Shown here piece after piece: positions 11,115-22,570 of a stretch of DNA of 64,000 nucleotides (its first letter is position 1; every line of letters begins with the position of its first letter). The notes beneath the pieces are model-generated. The model did no database searches, was not told the DNA's origin, and worked only from the letters and a program-made list of their open reading frames with translations. Made by a program: the position numbers and the translations under genes. Source of the DNA: Semisulcospira habei (Eukaryota > Mollusca > Gastropoda > Semisulcospiridae); contig BTPG01000004.1 of NCBI GenBank assembly GCA_036245525.1, positions 211,527,507-211,591,506 on the forward strand, given 5' to 3'.

Positions 11115-12169
11115 TGTCCCGACAGCAGCAAGGCTTTCTCAGGACATGCCTGCACTGCTTGTAAAAAAATAAAAAATAAACAGAACATTGAATGTATGTC
11201 GCCAGCCGGTCAAATACGTTAAATAAACCTAACACATGGGGCCTAAATAAAGCTAAGACCATTTAGCAACACACATCCAAACATCAAGAGCTACAGGCAG
11301 TGCAGACAGTAGGGAGAGTTTTAAAAAGGCAAAAACAGGTGAATGGACAAAGGGTAGACAGAAACACATGCCCCAGAATAGAGAGAAAAACCCACCCTGT
11401 GGGGCTGACCAGGGTGACCCTGGGAACTAAAAAATACCTAACCCCACCCAAGTCCCCCAGGGCAGACCCGGGTGGGATATCACGGACAGAATGAGTTCGC
11501 AATACACACAATATATAATCACTAACCAGTGTATGAATTATAACAGACTAAACAGAAAAACAGTCTACATGCTACTAAAAGTAAACCTGATATTTTTTGC
11601 CTATTTTTTGTCTAGTGTTTCTTTGCCCCACATCTTTCATTTTTGAAATGAATAAACAATGTTTTAAATTAATATGAAAACAAGAAAGGCAAAGCCCTTA
11701 CGGTTCACGTGTATGACCGATCCACACATCTCTGATAATAAGTAAAGGGATGGCTTCTGCACTAACAAAATCCATGTTTTCTCAAAATTTAATCAGTTTT
11801 CACACATCTATGAAACCCCCATGACCCTTGCGATGAGTCGACTAAATTAGGATACATAGAAAGGTCTTATCAGCTACCTTTCTGCCAAATTTGATTGAAA
11901 AGTTTGCAAAAATGTTAATAATAACTACAATTACTGGCATTTTATACACATTTGTTGACCTCTTGTGACCCATGACCTTTTCCGAGGGGTCATCCAAATT
12001 AGTATGCACAGATAGATCTTACCCTCAGGTATCTTTGTAGTAAGCTTGGGTTTGAAGTTGTGAATAGTAATTGAGAAAAAAAGTCTCTTGTCAAAAAATG
12101 GCCATTTTTACCAATTTCCTGAGCTCTTGTGACCCTTGGCCTTTCTGAGGTGTCATCCAAATTAGTATG

Positions 12170-13032
12170 CAGTGATGATTCTAGGATTTCAGAAAAGTGA
12201 GCCCAAAGGCTCCCTCTAATCAAAAAAGGGAGCCCCTCAAGGTGTAAAAGGGAGGCCCTCAAATCGCGTTGCACTGCTTACTTTAAAACGACATATATAC
12301 ACACATTCATACATACAGTGGAGTCCGCTTAACATGAATTTCTGGGGACACGGAATATGGCCTCAAATTGATCACGGCCCTCAAGGAGAAAGTGTGTAAG
12401 ACGTGTGCGTGAATGAGTACCAGGTGAGTACCAGGTTGAAGTGCACGACATTATCGTACTTTCTATGCATACCTTCAGCTCGCTAGGAAAACACAAGGAA
12501 ACGTGTACAGCTCGAGTATTTAATGTAAATCCATCAGGTAAAATCCATACTAAGTTACAATCCTCAGGTAAAAGCAACACAGGCTGAAGTACAATCCCGC
12601 ATCGGTAAAAGGGTTGTGTTGGTACACGAACGATACAACATAAATACAGTACAGAAATGCTAGCCAATGAGAAGACAGATTACAACAGCCGAAGGCTATT
12701 CAGCCAATCACAGACTAGAGTTCGCTCTGATCTGTCATGTGTACTTCCACAGCGCGAGAGCGACACGTGAATTGGTTTTCTGTGAATGGAATCTGTGTTC
12801 GTGTTAAACAGGTGAATAATAGTGAAATTGCCCTGGCTCGACTCAGGCCACACTGCACCAAGACGCTCGAGCAGGCTTTTACGCAGCAGCAGTGCGGCCG
12901 CGCTGGTCATGCAAAAAAGTGTCCAGTTTCTTTTTTCTGCGATTCTTCGGCCGCGCTATCGGTGTTTTTTTTTGCGATTTGGAGCATAATATTGCGAGAA
13001 ATCGCGCAAAACGCGCTCTAGAATCAACACTG
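12170..13032. mobile_element. 863 bp DNA transposon, non-autonomous (hAT-like ends)
   Basis: The termini are inverted: CAGTGATGATTCTAG at the left, and the right end reads CAGTGTTGATTCTAG on the other strand. It splits one repeat unit and is flanked by AGTATG on both sides (12164-12169 and 13033-13038). No transposase ORF. CAGTG ends are common in hAT elements, but a clean 8 bp duplication is not visible. Confidence 0.65.
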
Positions 13033-13367
13033 AGTATGCATAGATAGGTCTTACCCTCAGGTATCTCTGAAGCAAGTTTGGGTTTGAAGTTGTGAATAGT
13101 ATTTGAGAAAAAACATCTTTTGTCAAAATATGATGATTTTGGACCTATTTCTTGAGCTCTTGTGACCCTCGACCTTTCCGACGGATCAACCAAATTAGTA
13201 TGCGTAGAAAGGTCTTACCATCAGGTATCCTTGTACCAAGTTTAAGTTTGAAGATGTGAATAGTATTTGAGAAAAAAAAAATCTTTTGTAAAAATATGTC
13301 TATTTTGCACTATTTCCAGAGCACTTGTGACCATTGACCTTTCCGACGGATCAACCAAATTAGTATG

Positions 13368-14033
13368 TTTGTCTATTCGTCAGCGTTTTTGTACCTATTT
13401 CATTATTTGCAGGGTGGGGAAGCTACCCCCCATGCCCAACCCCCTTACTAGGAGGACCAGGGGTTTTCTGTCGGGGTCTCCTTCCATTAGACCATTTTGG
13501 TTCACGGCACCTTTATTCATTCAGTGCACCCCTCTCGCGAGGGACCCCCTATCCACCACACAGGGGACGCGCCTCAACGCCATATGGTCCCAGCGTGAGG
13601 TACGTAAAAGCAGTTCTCCTATATGGAGCAGAGACTTGGAGGTTGACAAAGACCACAGTCAACAGAGTACAGGTGCCTTAGAAGAATCTTGAAAATCCAG
13701 TGGCCAGAGAAGATCAGCAACATCAGACTCTGGGAGAGAACAGAGCAGATAACAGCAGAAAATGAAATTGGACGAAGAAGATGGGGATGGATTGGTCACA
13801 GTCTGGGAAAGCCACTTTCCAGTATCACTAGGCAGGCATTGTCATGGAACCCCCAGGGGAAGAGGAAAAGAGGCAGGCCGAGAAACACCTGGCGTCGAGA
13901 CCTCCAAGCAGACATCAAGAGAATGGGAACAACCTGGAGTAAAATCGAAGGAGAAGCACAAAACAGGAGTCGCTGGAGGTCTCCCGTCGACAGCCTATAC
14001 CCTGGGAGGGGTGACAAGCATAAGTAAGTAAGT
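13368..14033 (+). mobile_element. RTE retrotransposon copy, 5'-inverted (twin priming)
   Basis: From about 13600 to 14033 the plus strand is the RTE 3' end ([18 protein letters not shown]... then a TAAGTAAGTAAG tail). The block at about 13371-13600 is the element's 5' UTR in the opposite orientation, matching 25640-25870. Flanks are a 15 bp duplication AACCAAATTAGTATG at 13353-13367 and 14034-14048. Confidence 0.85.
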
Positions 14034-14501
14034 AACCAAATTAGTATGCATAGAAAGGTCTTACCATCAGGTATCTTTGTACCAAGTTTGGGTTTGAAGT
14101 TGTGAATAGTATTTGAGAAAAAATAAATTATGACCAAAAATATCTATTTTTGATATATTTTCTGATCTCATGTGACCTTGATCTTTATGAGAGGTCAATG
14201 AAATTGGTATGTTTAGAAAGGTCTTGCCACAAAGTATCCCTGGACCATGTTTGAAGACATAGCTTGAATAGTCTCCGAGAAAATGCCAACGTTAAAGTTT
14301 ACTACGGACGGACGACCACTGGCCCAGAACATACTCACTTTTGCTTTGCACATGAGCCAAAAAGCTGCAACTGATTTTAAAATGAGACATTTTGCCAAAT
14401 CTAGTTCCACTGTCCAACCCAAAAACAACAACAAAATCAAAGTTTTGGTGGGCTGATCGAGATAAACATCACGCAAGCAGCAGAGACTATCTCACCGCAG
14501 T

Positions 14502-14589
14502 TTAACCCTTTCGCTGTCAGTAGCGGTTTTTGTTGCAACAATTTCTGCTGGAGCCACTGTGACAAAAATGCTGACAGCCAAAGGGTTAG
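14502..14589. mobile_element. TTAA hairpin element, family F
   Basis: TTAACCCTTTCGCTGTCAGT...GCTGACAGCCAAAGGGTTA. It lies 13 bases past the donor of the membrane-protein exon (donor at 14604-14603). Confidence 0.7.
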
Positions 14590-14604
14590 AGCTTAAGCTC
14601 TCAC

Positions 14605-14922
14605 CTATTCCAGCCTGACTGTGCCCATGCAAGCCTCCGACCGCCTGTCCAGTCTGTGGGATATAGGCAGAGTGATTCACAGCTGTCATGGGGTATGAAC
14701 CCCCACCCCCTCCCCCAAACCCTCCAGTCTGAGCCCCATCCGCCGTGGGGGCTCGCTGGTATGTGGGATCAGAGTTATGGTTACTGGAGCTGCTAGACAG
14801 AGATCGTCGACGACAGATGCAACAGACGATGATGATGAAGCCAATAAAAAGAGCGAGGGCGATGCCAACAATCAGAGGTATGGGCGCCCTGTCATCTACC
14901 TCAAAAGGTGTTGATGTGGGCC
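14605..14922 (-). CDS. single-pass membrane protein, exon with transmembrane segment
   Basis: 318 bases between a TTGCAG acceptor and a GTGAGA donor, phase 1 at both ends, which joins in frame to 10110-10930. The order is a short Thr/Pro/Asp stretch, then a hydrophobic segment PLIVGIALALFIGFIIIV, then CCICRRRS as a positive stop-transfer with juxtamembrane cysteines, then a Ser-rich run and a Gly-rich cytoplasmic stretch. A type I topology is likely. The exons for the signal peptide and ectodomain should lie at higher coordinates but were not recognised. Family unassigned. Confidence 0.65.
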
Positions 14923-15478
14923 CTGCAAGGAAAAGTGTTGTCATTTTAAAGTTAGAATAGGAATAAAAGGGACAAAATACTTTTGTGTATGGTAGCAACA
15001 TGAATTAAAACACATTATCTTCAACCGCCTTGTGCGTGCAGCAACAGATGTTGGGCTAGTAAAATGTCTGACTGGAACAGCAGACAGGTGACCAAGAGTC
15101 CTATTGTGTTGAAATACAGAAACTGTCAATGCCTGATAATTTTGTCATGACCGCAGACGCTGCAACTCGCATCCCCCGCTGTGTCAGACAAACCCCATTC
15201 ACTGACCAAGCGCTGTGATGCTTGCCATTACTAATTACACAACACACACGTTCTCTGCATGTGCTGAGGTATTTTTCAATCACTGGCTCCAAGCAAACCT
15301 CCGCTAGTTGAATAGGCTGATTTTACATTTGTCTGCTTTCAGAATTTTCAACAGATCATTCCAAATCAAATGTCACACTACAGCCTATTAAAGTATAATG
15401 CTACCATGAGTGACTTACTGATGGTCGAGTTAGTAAAATTATACCAGAAATCACTTGGGGCTGAGGTGAAGCTGCATG

Positions 15479-15686
15479 CAGACCTGTTTACCCCCTGGGT
15501 GCAGTCAGTGTACTTTCAACTGACTAATTGTGTACTTTGGACCTCACATGTGTATTTATTCACAAGCCAGTGAGTTGTCAGTTTCTCCAAAATGTGTATT
15601 TTTGTGTATAAACGTGTACATGTATGTGTACCCCAAAGCAAAATTGTGTACTTTAATACTCCAAATGTGTATGGTAAACAGGTCTG
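15479..15686. mobile_element. 208 bp MITE with CAGACCTGTTTACC ends
   Basis: The left end CAGACCTGTTTACC is matched by the inverted right end GGTAAACAGGTCTG. TGCATG flanks both sides (15473-15478 and 15687-15692). No coding capacity. The element at 52494-53095 has similar ends. Confidence 0.7.
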
Positions 15687-15699
15687 TGCATGACTGTCA

Positions 15700-16340
15700 C
15701 ACTTCTTGATTGTTTTGTTCTCACAACAGGAGAAGTTTGATTTCCTGTCGTACAGCAAAAAATGTTAGGTTTGCAATACAAACTGATTAGGCACCGCGAG
15801 TGTCAGTACACATTTCTTGATTGCGAGCAGATTCCTGTTCTTCCCAGTCGCCCACTTGTCAACAACTTGCAGCACAAATGGACTGTCACCTCTGGCATCA
15901 GATTTAACCCTTCATGATAACATTGTACTGTTGGCTATGACACCATTTGATTTAGAATAACCTATTGAAAACTCTGAAAGCAGACACATGTCCGATTCAA
16001 TGGTTGTCTAACACAGGACATTTTATCTATAGATAGTTCTTCAAGTTGCATCCCTGATTTTTCTAAACAGCACTAGTGGCTGCATGCACAAGGAGGATTA
16101 CATAAACAGAAACAGATTGTTTAATGTTGCCTTCACCAAATAGGGCTTTGATTGCTACATTTTGCCAGCACAACCGGCCCTAAATGTGGTCTTGACTCAA
16201 CTGAGGTTTTCTTCCATTCTTTTCACAATTGATATGAGTAGACACCTGTGAACAGTGACCCACTGTGCTGCCAATGGGAGAACTCATCTGCATAGCCAAT
16301 GAGAAAAAGAGTAAAAGTCTTTCATTTTTCTACACTGAAA
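15700..16340. other. no gene recognised
   Basis: Unique-looking sequence between two mobile elements. I see no exon with matching splice sites. Confidence 0.35.
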
Positions 16341-16346
16341 ACTCTT

Positions 16347-16557
16347 GTAACCCATTAAATCCTGAGGCTGATTTTGTAAAATTTGCTTATTGCCCTACGA
16401 AGGCTACATTATAGATTAGGAGATAAACTGTTTTAGTTCAAGAGTGGTGCCACAATAGCTTGGAGCCTCAAGCGCCAAGCTATTCTAGTAGCACCACCCT
16501 GGAACTATCGGTCAAATTAATTTCAAGAAATGGGTTTATCAGGATGAAAAGGGTTAA
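16347..16557. mobile_element. TTAA hairpin element, family A, old copy
   Basis: Left end TGTAACCCATTAAATCC (TTAA decayed), right end GAAAAGGGTTAA. The arms GGTGCCACAATAGCTTGG / CCAAGCTATTCTAG carry several mismatches. Confidence 0.7.
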
Positions 16558-16769
16558 TAATAACTTTTTTAAATATTGCAAACCATTATCCATTCATTGC
16601 CTGGAGAGAGTCGCTTTAACTAGCTCAGCGCCCAGCAAACAGCTATATCTCACACTCATGGTGACCCATAGAGGAATAAACCACAGATCAGCCACTTAGG
16701 CTTTCAAAGCTCATGCAAAATTACCGTGGCATCTTACTCTTGTATCACTTAAAAAAAAAAAAAAAAACT

Positions 16770-16983
16770 TTATCATTCGGAATACACCAGTGTGTGAAAG
16801 AAGTTTGACTAAAATAGTTCAAGGGTAGTGCCCAGAATAGCTTGCGTCTAGAGGCGCCAAGCTATTCTGGCACTACCCTTGAACTAAAGCCATTGGTCTA
16901 TATGATTATCCGTAAGTACTATAATGTAGTGTGCGAATGGCAGTGTACAAATTTGAAGCTTTTAGCCTCAGTATATGGGTTAA
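16770..16983. mobile_element. TTAA hairpin element, family A
   Basis: The arms AGTTCAAGGGTAGTGC / GCACTACCCTTGAACT pair around GGCGCC, with one inserted base in the left arm. The flanks (CACCAGTGTGTGAAA.. and ..TTTGAAGCTTTTAGCCTCAG) match copies at 29846, 31055, 34892, 35840 and 44040. The right TTAA is at 16980-16983. Confidence 0.8.
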
Positions 16984-17025
16984 TTTACAAAATAAAACAT
17001 TTCTTCCAGGGCTATCTTAGCCTTT

Positions 17026-20000
17026 AACTCCGCCATGGCCGGTCCCAAGCCCGGATGTGAAAGGAGGAGGGTTGGGCGTGGGGTCAGCTGCCCCACCCCA
17101 TAAAAACACACATTGCTACAGAAACGCCAACAAGAAAACCAACAACCGACTCGGCCCTGGGAGAGGATGGACCTTCAGCTGGAGGATTTATGACGCGGGG
17201 TGGTGAAAGCCGAAAGGAAGCCACTCAGCAGACTACCATCCTTTCGACCAGGGCAACCATCAACATCGGAACATGGAATGTGAAGACCATGTACGAAGCA
17301 GGGAAAACAGCTCAGGTGGCAGTGGAGATGAGGAACTACCGTCTCGACGTCCTTGGCATTAGTGAGTCCAGATGGACGGGCAGCGGACAGAAGAGACTGA
17401 CCACAGGAGAGAGGCTGCTGTTTTCCGGCCATGAGGAGGACAATGCACCACACACAGAGGGAGTGGCTCTCATGCTCTCCAAAACTGCGCAGAGTGCTCT
17501 CATCGGGTGGGAAGCCCATGGCCCACGCATCATCACAGCCTCGTTCAGAACACAGCAGAAGAGGATTAGCATGAACATCATCCAGTGCTATGCCCCAACC
17601 AACGACAGCGATGACGAGACCAAAGACCAGTTTTATAACAGACTTCAGACCATCGTTGGAACCCTCCCTAGAAGAGATTTCAGCATCATCATGGGCGATT
17701 TCAACGCCAAGGTCGGCAGTGATAACAGAGGCTTCGAGGAGGTCATGGGGCAGCAGGGTTTGGGAGTAATGAACGATAACGGAGAGAGATTCGCAGACCT
17801 ATGCGCCATAAGCAACCTTGTCATAGGCGGCACAGTCTTCCCGCACAAGCGCATCCACAAGGCGACATGGGTATCACCGGACCATTTAACCGAGAATCAG
17901 ATCGACCACGTGTGCATCTCGAGAAGGTTCCGAAGATCTCTCCAGGACGTCCGAGCGAAGAGAGGAGCCGACGTTGCTTCAGACCACCACCTGGTTGTTG
18001 CCAGACTGAAACTGAAGCTGAAGAGGAACTGGACCGGCGAGACCTGTCAGCGCCAGAGGTTCAACACTACGCTGCTGAAAGATGCAGGCAATCATGAGGA
18101 GTACAGACTCGCCCTCTCCAACAGGTTCCAGGTTCTCCAAGAGCTTCTGGACGAAGGAACCATTGACGAGCAGTGGAGAGGGGTGAGAGACGCAGTAACT
18201 GCAGCATGTAAGGAGGTGTTGGGCTACAGGAAACACACCCACAAAGAGTGGATAACACCAATGACACTCGAGAAAGTAGTAGATAGAAAGAAGAAGAAAG
18301 CAGAAGTAAACAACAGCCGCACAAGAACAGAGAAGGCCCGCGCTCAGGAGGCATACACAACAGCCAACAAAATAGTAAAGAATAGCATCAAGGCAGACAA
18401 GAGAAATTTTGTAGAGTCACTGGCACAAGAAGCAGAGGAGGCAGCCCGACATGGAAACATGAGAGAGCTCTACAACACCACAAAAAAGCTTTCAGGGAAG
18501 TTTGCCAAGCCAGAGAGGCCAGTAAAGGATAAACAGGGAAGAGCCATCCAAGGAGAGGAGGGACAGAAGAACAGATGGAAGGAGCACTTTGAGGAGCTCT
18601 TAAATAGACCAGCTCCACAAGACCCACCAGACATTCAGGTAGCCGAGAGAGACCTGCCGATAGACTGTAGCGAGCCCACCAAGGAGGAGATCCGGAAAGC
18701 CATCAAACAGCTCAAGTCGGGCAAGGCAGCCGGACCCGACAGTATACCGGCAGAAGCGCTAAAGGCGGATACTGAAACCACAGTTGAGATGCTCCACCCC
18801 CTCTTCAGGAAAATCTGGCAGAGAGAACAAGTACCAGCAGAGTGGAAGGAGGGTTACCTGGTCAAGCTGCCAAAGAATGGAGACCTCAGCAACTGTGCCA
18901 ACTATAGAGGAATCACCCTACTGTCTGTTCCAGGCAAAGTCTTCAGCAGGATCCTACTCAACAGGATGAAGGACACAGTGGACCCCCAACTCCGAGATCA
19001 ACAGGCGGGCTTTCGCAAGGACCGATCATGCACTGACCAGATCGCCACGCTGCGAATCATCCTGGAACAGTCGCTAGAGTGGAACTCGTCCCTCTACATC
19101 AACTTCCTTGATTATGAGAAGGCCTTCGACAGCGTCAACAGAGCCACCTTGTGGAAGCTGCTGAGACACTATGGAGTACCTGAAAAGCTTACCAACATCA
19201 TCAGGAACTCCTACGAGGGACTGACCTGCAGAGTGATCTGTGGAAACCAGCTCACCCACGCCTTCCAAGTCCGGACAGGGGTGAGACAGGGGTGTTTGCT
19301 GTCACCGTTCCTGTTCCTGCTGGCCATCGACTGGGTCATGACGACATCCACAGCACAGAAGCGAAATGGCATCCAATGGACACTTTGGACCCAACTGGAT
19401 GACCTGGACTTCGCAGATGACCTAGCCCTGCTCTCGCACACCCAACAGCAGATGCAAGAAAAGACAAACGCAGTGGCAGCGAACTCCGCAAGGCTAGGCC
19501 TGAACATCCACCGTGGAAAGAGCAAGGTGCTGAAAGTCAACGCTGCCAGTGGAACGCCCATCACATTGGAAGGCGAGGCGCTAGAAGAGGTGGAGAGCTT
19601 CACCTACCTCGGCAGCATAGTCGACAAGAAGGGTGGGACGGATGCTGACGTGAAGATCAGGATAGGCAAGGCCAGGGCAGCATTTCTCCAGCTAAAGAAC
19701 GTCTGGACTTCAAGAGATCTGTCAGTCAACACCAAGATCCGACTGTTCAATACCAACGTGAAACCAGTACTCCTCTATGGAGCAGAGACCTGGAGGACCA
19801 CAGTGTCGACCACCAAGAAAATACAGACGTTCATCAACAACAGTCTGAGAAGGCTCCTCAGGATACGCTGGCCGGACAAAATCAGCAACGAGGAATTGTG
19901 GCAGCGGACAAAGCAGAAGCCTGCAGAAGTGGAGCTCCAACAACGCCGCTGGAGATGGATAGGTCACACACTACGCAAGCCAGCAACCAACACCACAAAG

Positions 20001-20204
20001 CAAGCCCTAAGATGGAACCCCCAGGGAAAAAGGAAGAGAGGTCGGCCACGAAACACCTGGCGACGTGACCTGGAGACAGATGCCAAGAAGATGGGCCACA
20101 CCTGGGGACAGCTGGAGAGACTCGCCCAGGACAGAGACGGCTGGAGGGACCTTGTCGGCGGCCTATGCCCCAGAGGGGGTGATGGGCGTAAGTAAGTAAG
20201 TAAG
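17026..20204 (+). mobile_element. full-length RTE-clade non-LTR retrotransposon, apparently intact
   Basis: Flanked by a perfect 13 bp target duplication TATCTTAGCCTTT (17013-17025 and 20205-20217). It has a 5' UTR of about 160 bases, one long ORF and a GTAAGTAAGTAAG tail that starts at the ORF's end. Short UTRs and a 3' microsatellite of this kind are typical of RTE elements. No decay is visible, so it is probably a young insertion. Confidence 0.9.
17190..20195 (+). CDS. RTE retrotransposon polyprotein: AP endonuclease + reverse transcriptase
   Basis: 1001 residues without interruption. The N-terminal apurinic-endonuclease-like domain (about 25-270) shows [28 protein letters not shown] and the catalytic ASDHHLV. 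A coiled linker follows. The reverse transcriptase (about 520-800) has [58 protein letters not shown] and the active site FADD at residues 741-744. The C-terminal part has [14 protein letters not shown] and a basic [13 protein letters not shown] tail. It would nick DNA and copy its RNA at the nick in the nucleus. All expected catalytic motifs look intact. I chose the first ATG after the 5' UTR because the second family's ORF starts at the same place. Confidence 0.93.
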   Translation: MTRGGESRKEATQQTTILSTRATINIGTWNVKTMYEAGKTAQVAVEMRNYRLDVLGISESRWTGSGQKRLTTGERLLFSGHEEDNAPHTEGVALMLSKTAQSALIGWEAHGPRIITASFRTQQKRISMNIIQCYAPTNDSDDETKDQFYNRLQTIVGTLPRRDFSIIMGDFNAKVGSDNRGFEEVMGQQGLGVMNDNGERFADLCAISNLVIGGTVFPHKRIHKATWVSPDHLTENQIDHVCISRRFRRSLQDVRAKRGADVASDHHLVVARLKLKLKRNWTGETCQRQRFNTTLLKDAGNHEEYRLALSNRFQVLQELLDEGTIDEQWRGVRDAVTAACKEVLGYRKHTHKEWITPMTLEKVVDRKKKKAEVNNSRTRTEKARAQEAYTTANKIVKNSIKADKRNFVESLAQEAEEAARHGNMRELYNTTKKLSGKFAKPERPVKDKQGRAIQGEEGQKNRWKEHFEELLNRPAPQDPPDIQVAERDLPIDCSEPTKEEIRKAIKQLKSGKAAGPDSIPAEALKADTETTVEMLHPLFRKIWQREQVPAEWKEGYLVKLPKNGDLSNCANYRGITLLSVPGKVFSRILLNRMKDTVDPQLRDQQAGFRKDRSCTDQIATLRIILEQSLEWNSSLYINFLDYEKAFDSVNRATLWKLLRHYGVPEKLTNIIRNSYEGLTCRVICGNQLTHAFQVRTGVRQGCLLSPFLFLLAIDWVMTTSTAQKRNGIQWTLWTQLDDLDFADDLALLSHTQQQMQEKTNAVAANSARLGLNIHRGKSKVLKVNAASGTPITLEGEALEEVESFTYLGSIVDKKGGTDADVKIRIGKARAAFLQLKNVWTSRDLSVNTKIRLFNTNVKPVLLYGAETWRTTVSTTKKIQTFINNSLRRLLRIRWPDKISNEELWQRTKQKPAEVELQQRRWRWIGHTLRKPATNTTKQALRWNPQGKRKRGRPRNTWRRDLETDAKKMGHTWGQLERLAQDRDGWRDLVGGLCPRGGDGRK

Positions 20205-20246
20205 TATCTTAGCCTTTGAGGGAAGGTGTCCTAATGTATCTGATTT

Positions 20247-20394
20247 TTAACCCTGATAATTCAAGGGTAGTGCCAGATTAGCTTGGCGCCATCAGGCGCA
20301 AAGCTAATCTGGCACTACCCTTGAATTCTCATGGTCATGGTCAATCATGGTCAATCAATCTCCTGCTGTAGGGTGTTGGGACTGAAAGGGTTAA
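20247..20394. mobile_element. TTAA hairpin element, family A (AATTC/AGATTAG subtype)
   Basis: TTAACCCTGATAATTCAAGG...TTGGGACTGAAAGGGTTAA. The arms AATTCAAGGGTAGTGCCAGA / TCTGGCACTACCCTTGAATT are perfect. The subtype bases AATTC and AGATTAG are changed in both arms relative to the AGTTC/AGAATAG subtype. Confidence 0.85.
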
Positions 20395-20644
20395 CACGTG
20401 TGCCGTTCTCAAAAGTTGAACACCAAAGTGCGATACAAACTCAAATTATTAAAAAGTTTTGAAACTTGATTATTTAATGTCCGTGGCATGTTTTGTCATT
20501 CTAGTTTTGAAAACAGTGTTTGGAAAGACAATCTGAGATTCTATATATTGCTGTTGAGACTTTTTTTAGAGCCCTTCAAATGCCCAAACTCTGAGGATGA
20601 ATGGAGGTTACCGATGACAGGAAATATTATCTAGCACAACAACA

Positions 20645-21816
20645 AAAAACAAGAAAGGCAAAGCCATTACACTCACGTGTATGACCTACTTACAAATATG
20701 TGACCTTTGCGACAATGAATAAGTAAAGGGCTGGCTTCTGCACCACCTAAATCCATATATTTTCTCAAAATGTAAGCATTTTTCACACATCTGTCCACCC
20801 CCCGTGACCCTTGCGATGACACAACTAAATTACTAAGCATAGGAAGGTTTTATCTTCAGCTACCTTTGTGCTAAATTTGATTGAAAAATTTGCAAAAATG
20901 TTGATAATACCTACAATTTTTATAAAATATTTGCTGGCCTCTTGTGACCTTGACCTTTCCAAGGGGTCATCCAAATAAGTACGCATAGATCAGGTCTTAC
21001 CATCAGGTATCTCTGCACCAAATTTGGGTTTGAAGTTGTGAATAGTAATTAGTATTTGAGAAAAAAAAATCTTTTGTCAAAATATGGCTATTTTGGGACT
21101 ATTTCAAGAGCTCTTGTGACCCTTGATCTTTCCGAGGGATAAACCAAATTAGTATGCAAAGGTCTTAACATCAGGTATCTCTGTACCAAGTTTTGGGTTT
21201 GAAGTTGTAAATAGTCCTTGAGAAAAAACATCTTTTGTCAAAATATGGCTATTTCAGACCCATTTCCTGAGCTCTTGTGACCCTTGACCTTTCCGAGGGC
21301 TCATCCAAATTGGTATGCATAAATAGGTCTTATCATCAGGTATCTCTGTAGCAAGTTTGGGTTTGAAGTTATGAATAGTATTTGAAAAAAAAATCTTTTT
21401 TTCAAAATATATCTATTTTGGACCTATTTCCTCAGCTCTTGTGACCCTTGACCTTTCCGAGGAATCAACCAAAGTAGTATGCATAGAATGGTCTCACCAT
21501 CAGGTATCTTTGTATCAAGTTTGGGCTTGAAGTTGTGAATATTAGTATTTGAGAAAAAATAAATTATGTCAAAATAATAATATAGCTATTTTTGATATAT
21601 TTCCTGATACCCTGTGACCTTGACCTTTGCGAGGTCACTGAAATGGTATGCTTAGATAGGTCTTGCCACAAAGTATTCTTGGGCCAAGTTTGAAGACTGT
21701 GGCTTGAATAGTCTCTGAGAAAATGCCCATGTTAAAATTTACCACGGACGACAGACGCCGGACGGACGACCACTGGCCCAAAACATAGACTAACTTTTGC
21801 TTTGCACATGCGCCAA
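20645..21816 (+). repeat. composite tandem-repeat element, copy 2
   Basis: Same ends (CAAGAAAGGCAAAGCC and ACTTTTGCTTTGCACATG) and same internal unit (TTGTGACCCTTGACCTTTCC, CATCAGGTATCTCTG, GGGTTTGAAGTTGTG) as 11676-14352, with about six units and no large insertion. The last part reads GACGGACGACCACTGGCCCA. Confidence 0.8.
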
Positions 21817-21829
21817 TTGAATAAGCATA

Positions 21830-22480
21830 AAATATGTGCATCTTGTAGCTGTAACTCCAGCACATACAGAACTTATATTATGATTAAAATAATACCAGAA
21901 AATTGTACACGTTTACTAAGATGTATTTTGAAAGAAATGTCCTGTCACCATTACTAGTAACCTCCAAACATTTAGCCTCCGATTTTTTTACATCACATTT
22001 GACAAAATTGCCACAGGAATAAAAATTACAATGTGTGCTTAGTAAAATTGTCATTTATTGCGGATGCACAAACAAAAAGAAAATAAATCAAGAAATTTGA
22101 TACTTTTCACCTTAACAGATTTTCATGTGATTATCACAACCACAACATAATATCAAAATCTGAATGTAAAACCCACCATCAGTAATGAAAGCTATCAATA
22201 GATAAATGTACACCGATATCTAGATTTATAGAGGAGTTGACAAGCTCATCAGCATAACCGTGTGTCTCACTACTGTCAAATTTCCAATAAACGCACAGAA
22301 GAGTTTGGATGTTATTCTGTCATAAGGAGCATTTTCTGTCATTCGCAACTTTCTCTTTTGATTCCACATAACACTGCACTCAGAAATGGTTCCTTGCTAA
22401 GCTGATACATACCATCACTGTATACAATGGCTTAAAAAGATACTACGTCAATTTTTTCAAGGTCCGCAGGAATTTTAAAA
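21830..22480. other. AT-rich spacer, no gene seen
   Basis: Unique AT-rich sequence between two composite repeats. No exon or RNA signal was recognised. Confidence 0.35.
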
Positions 22481-22570
22481 GAATGGAAAAGCCGTTATTA
22501 AAGGTTTACAATTACATGCATGACCAATCAACACACTTAATCTAACGTTTGTGACTTTGACTTTTCTGAC

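Larger units (their letters stand above)
11676..14352 (+). repeat. composite tandem-repeat element, copy 1
   Basis: Starts near ACAAGAAAGGCAAAGCCCTT and ends near CACTTTTGCTTTGCACATG. Inside are repeated units of about 125-140 bp, each with CTCTTGTGACCCTTGACCTT, CCAAATTAGTATGCATAGA, AAGGTCTTACCATCAGGTAT and GGGTTTGAAGTTGTGAATAG. Copies with the same ends are at about 20645-21816 and about 22484-27072. This copy hosts two later insertions (12170-13032 and 13368-14033). No ORF runs through it. It lies in the intron of the membrane-protein gene. Confidence 0.8.

Noticed and set aside
15101..15292. Minus-strand 63-codon Cys-containing frame as an ectodomain exon of the membrane protein
   Set aside because: No matching acceptor/donor phases and no clear cysteine pattern.
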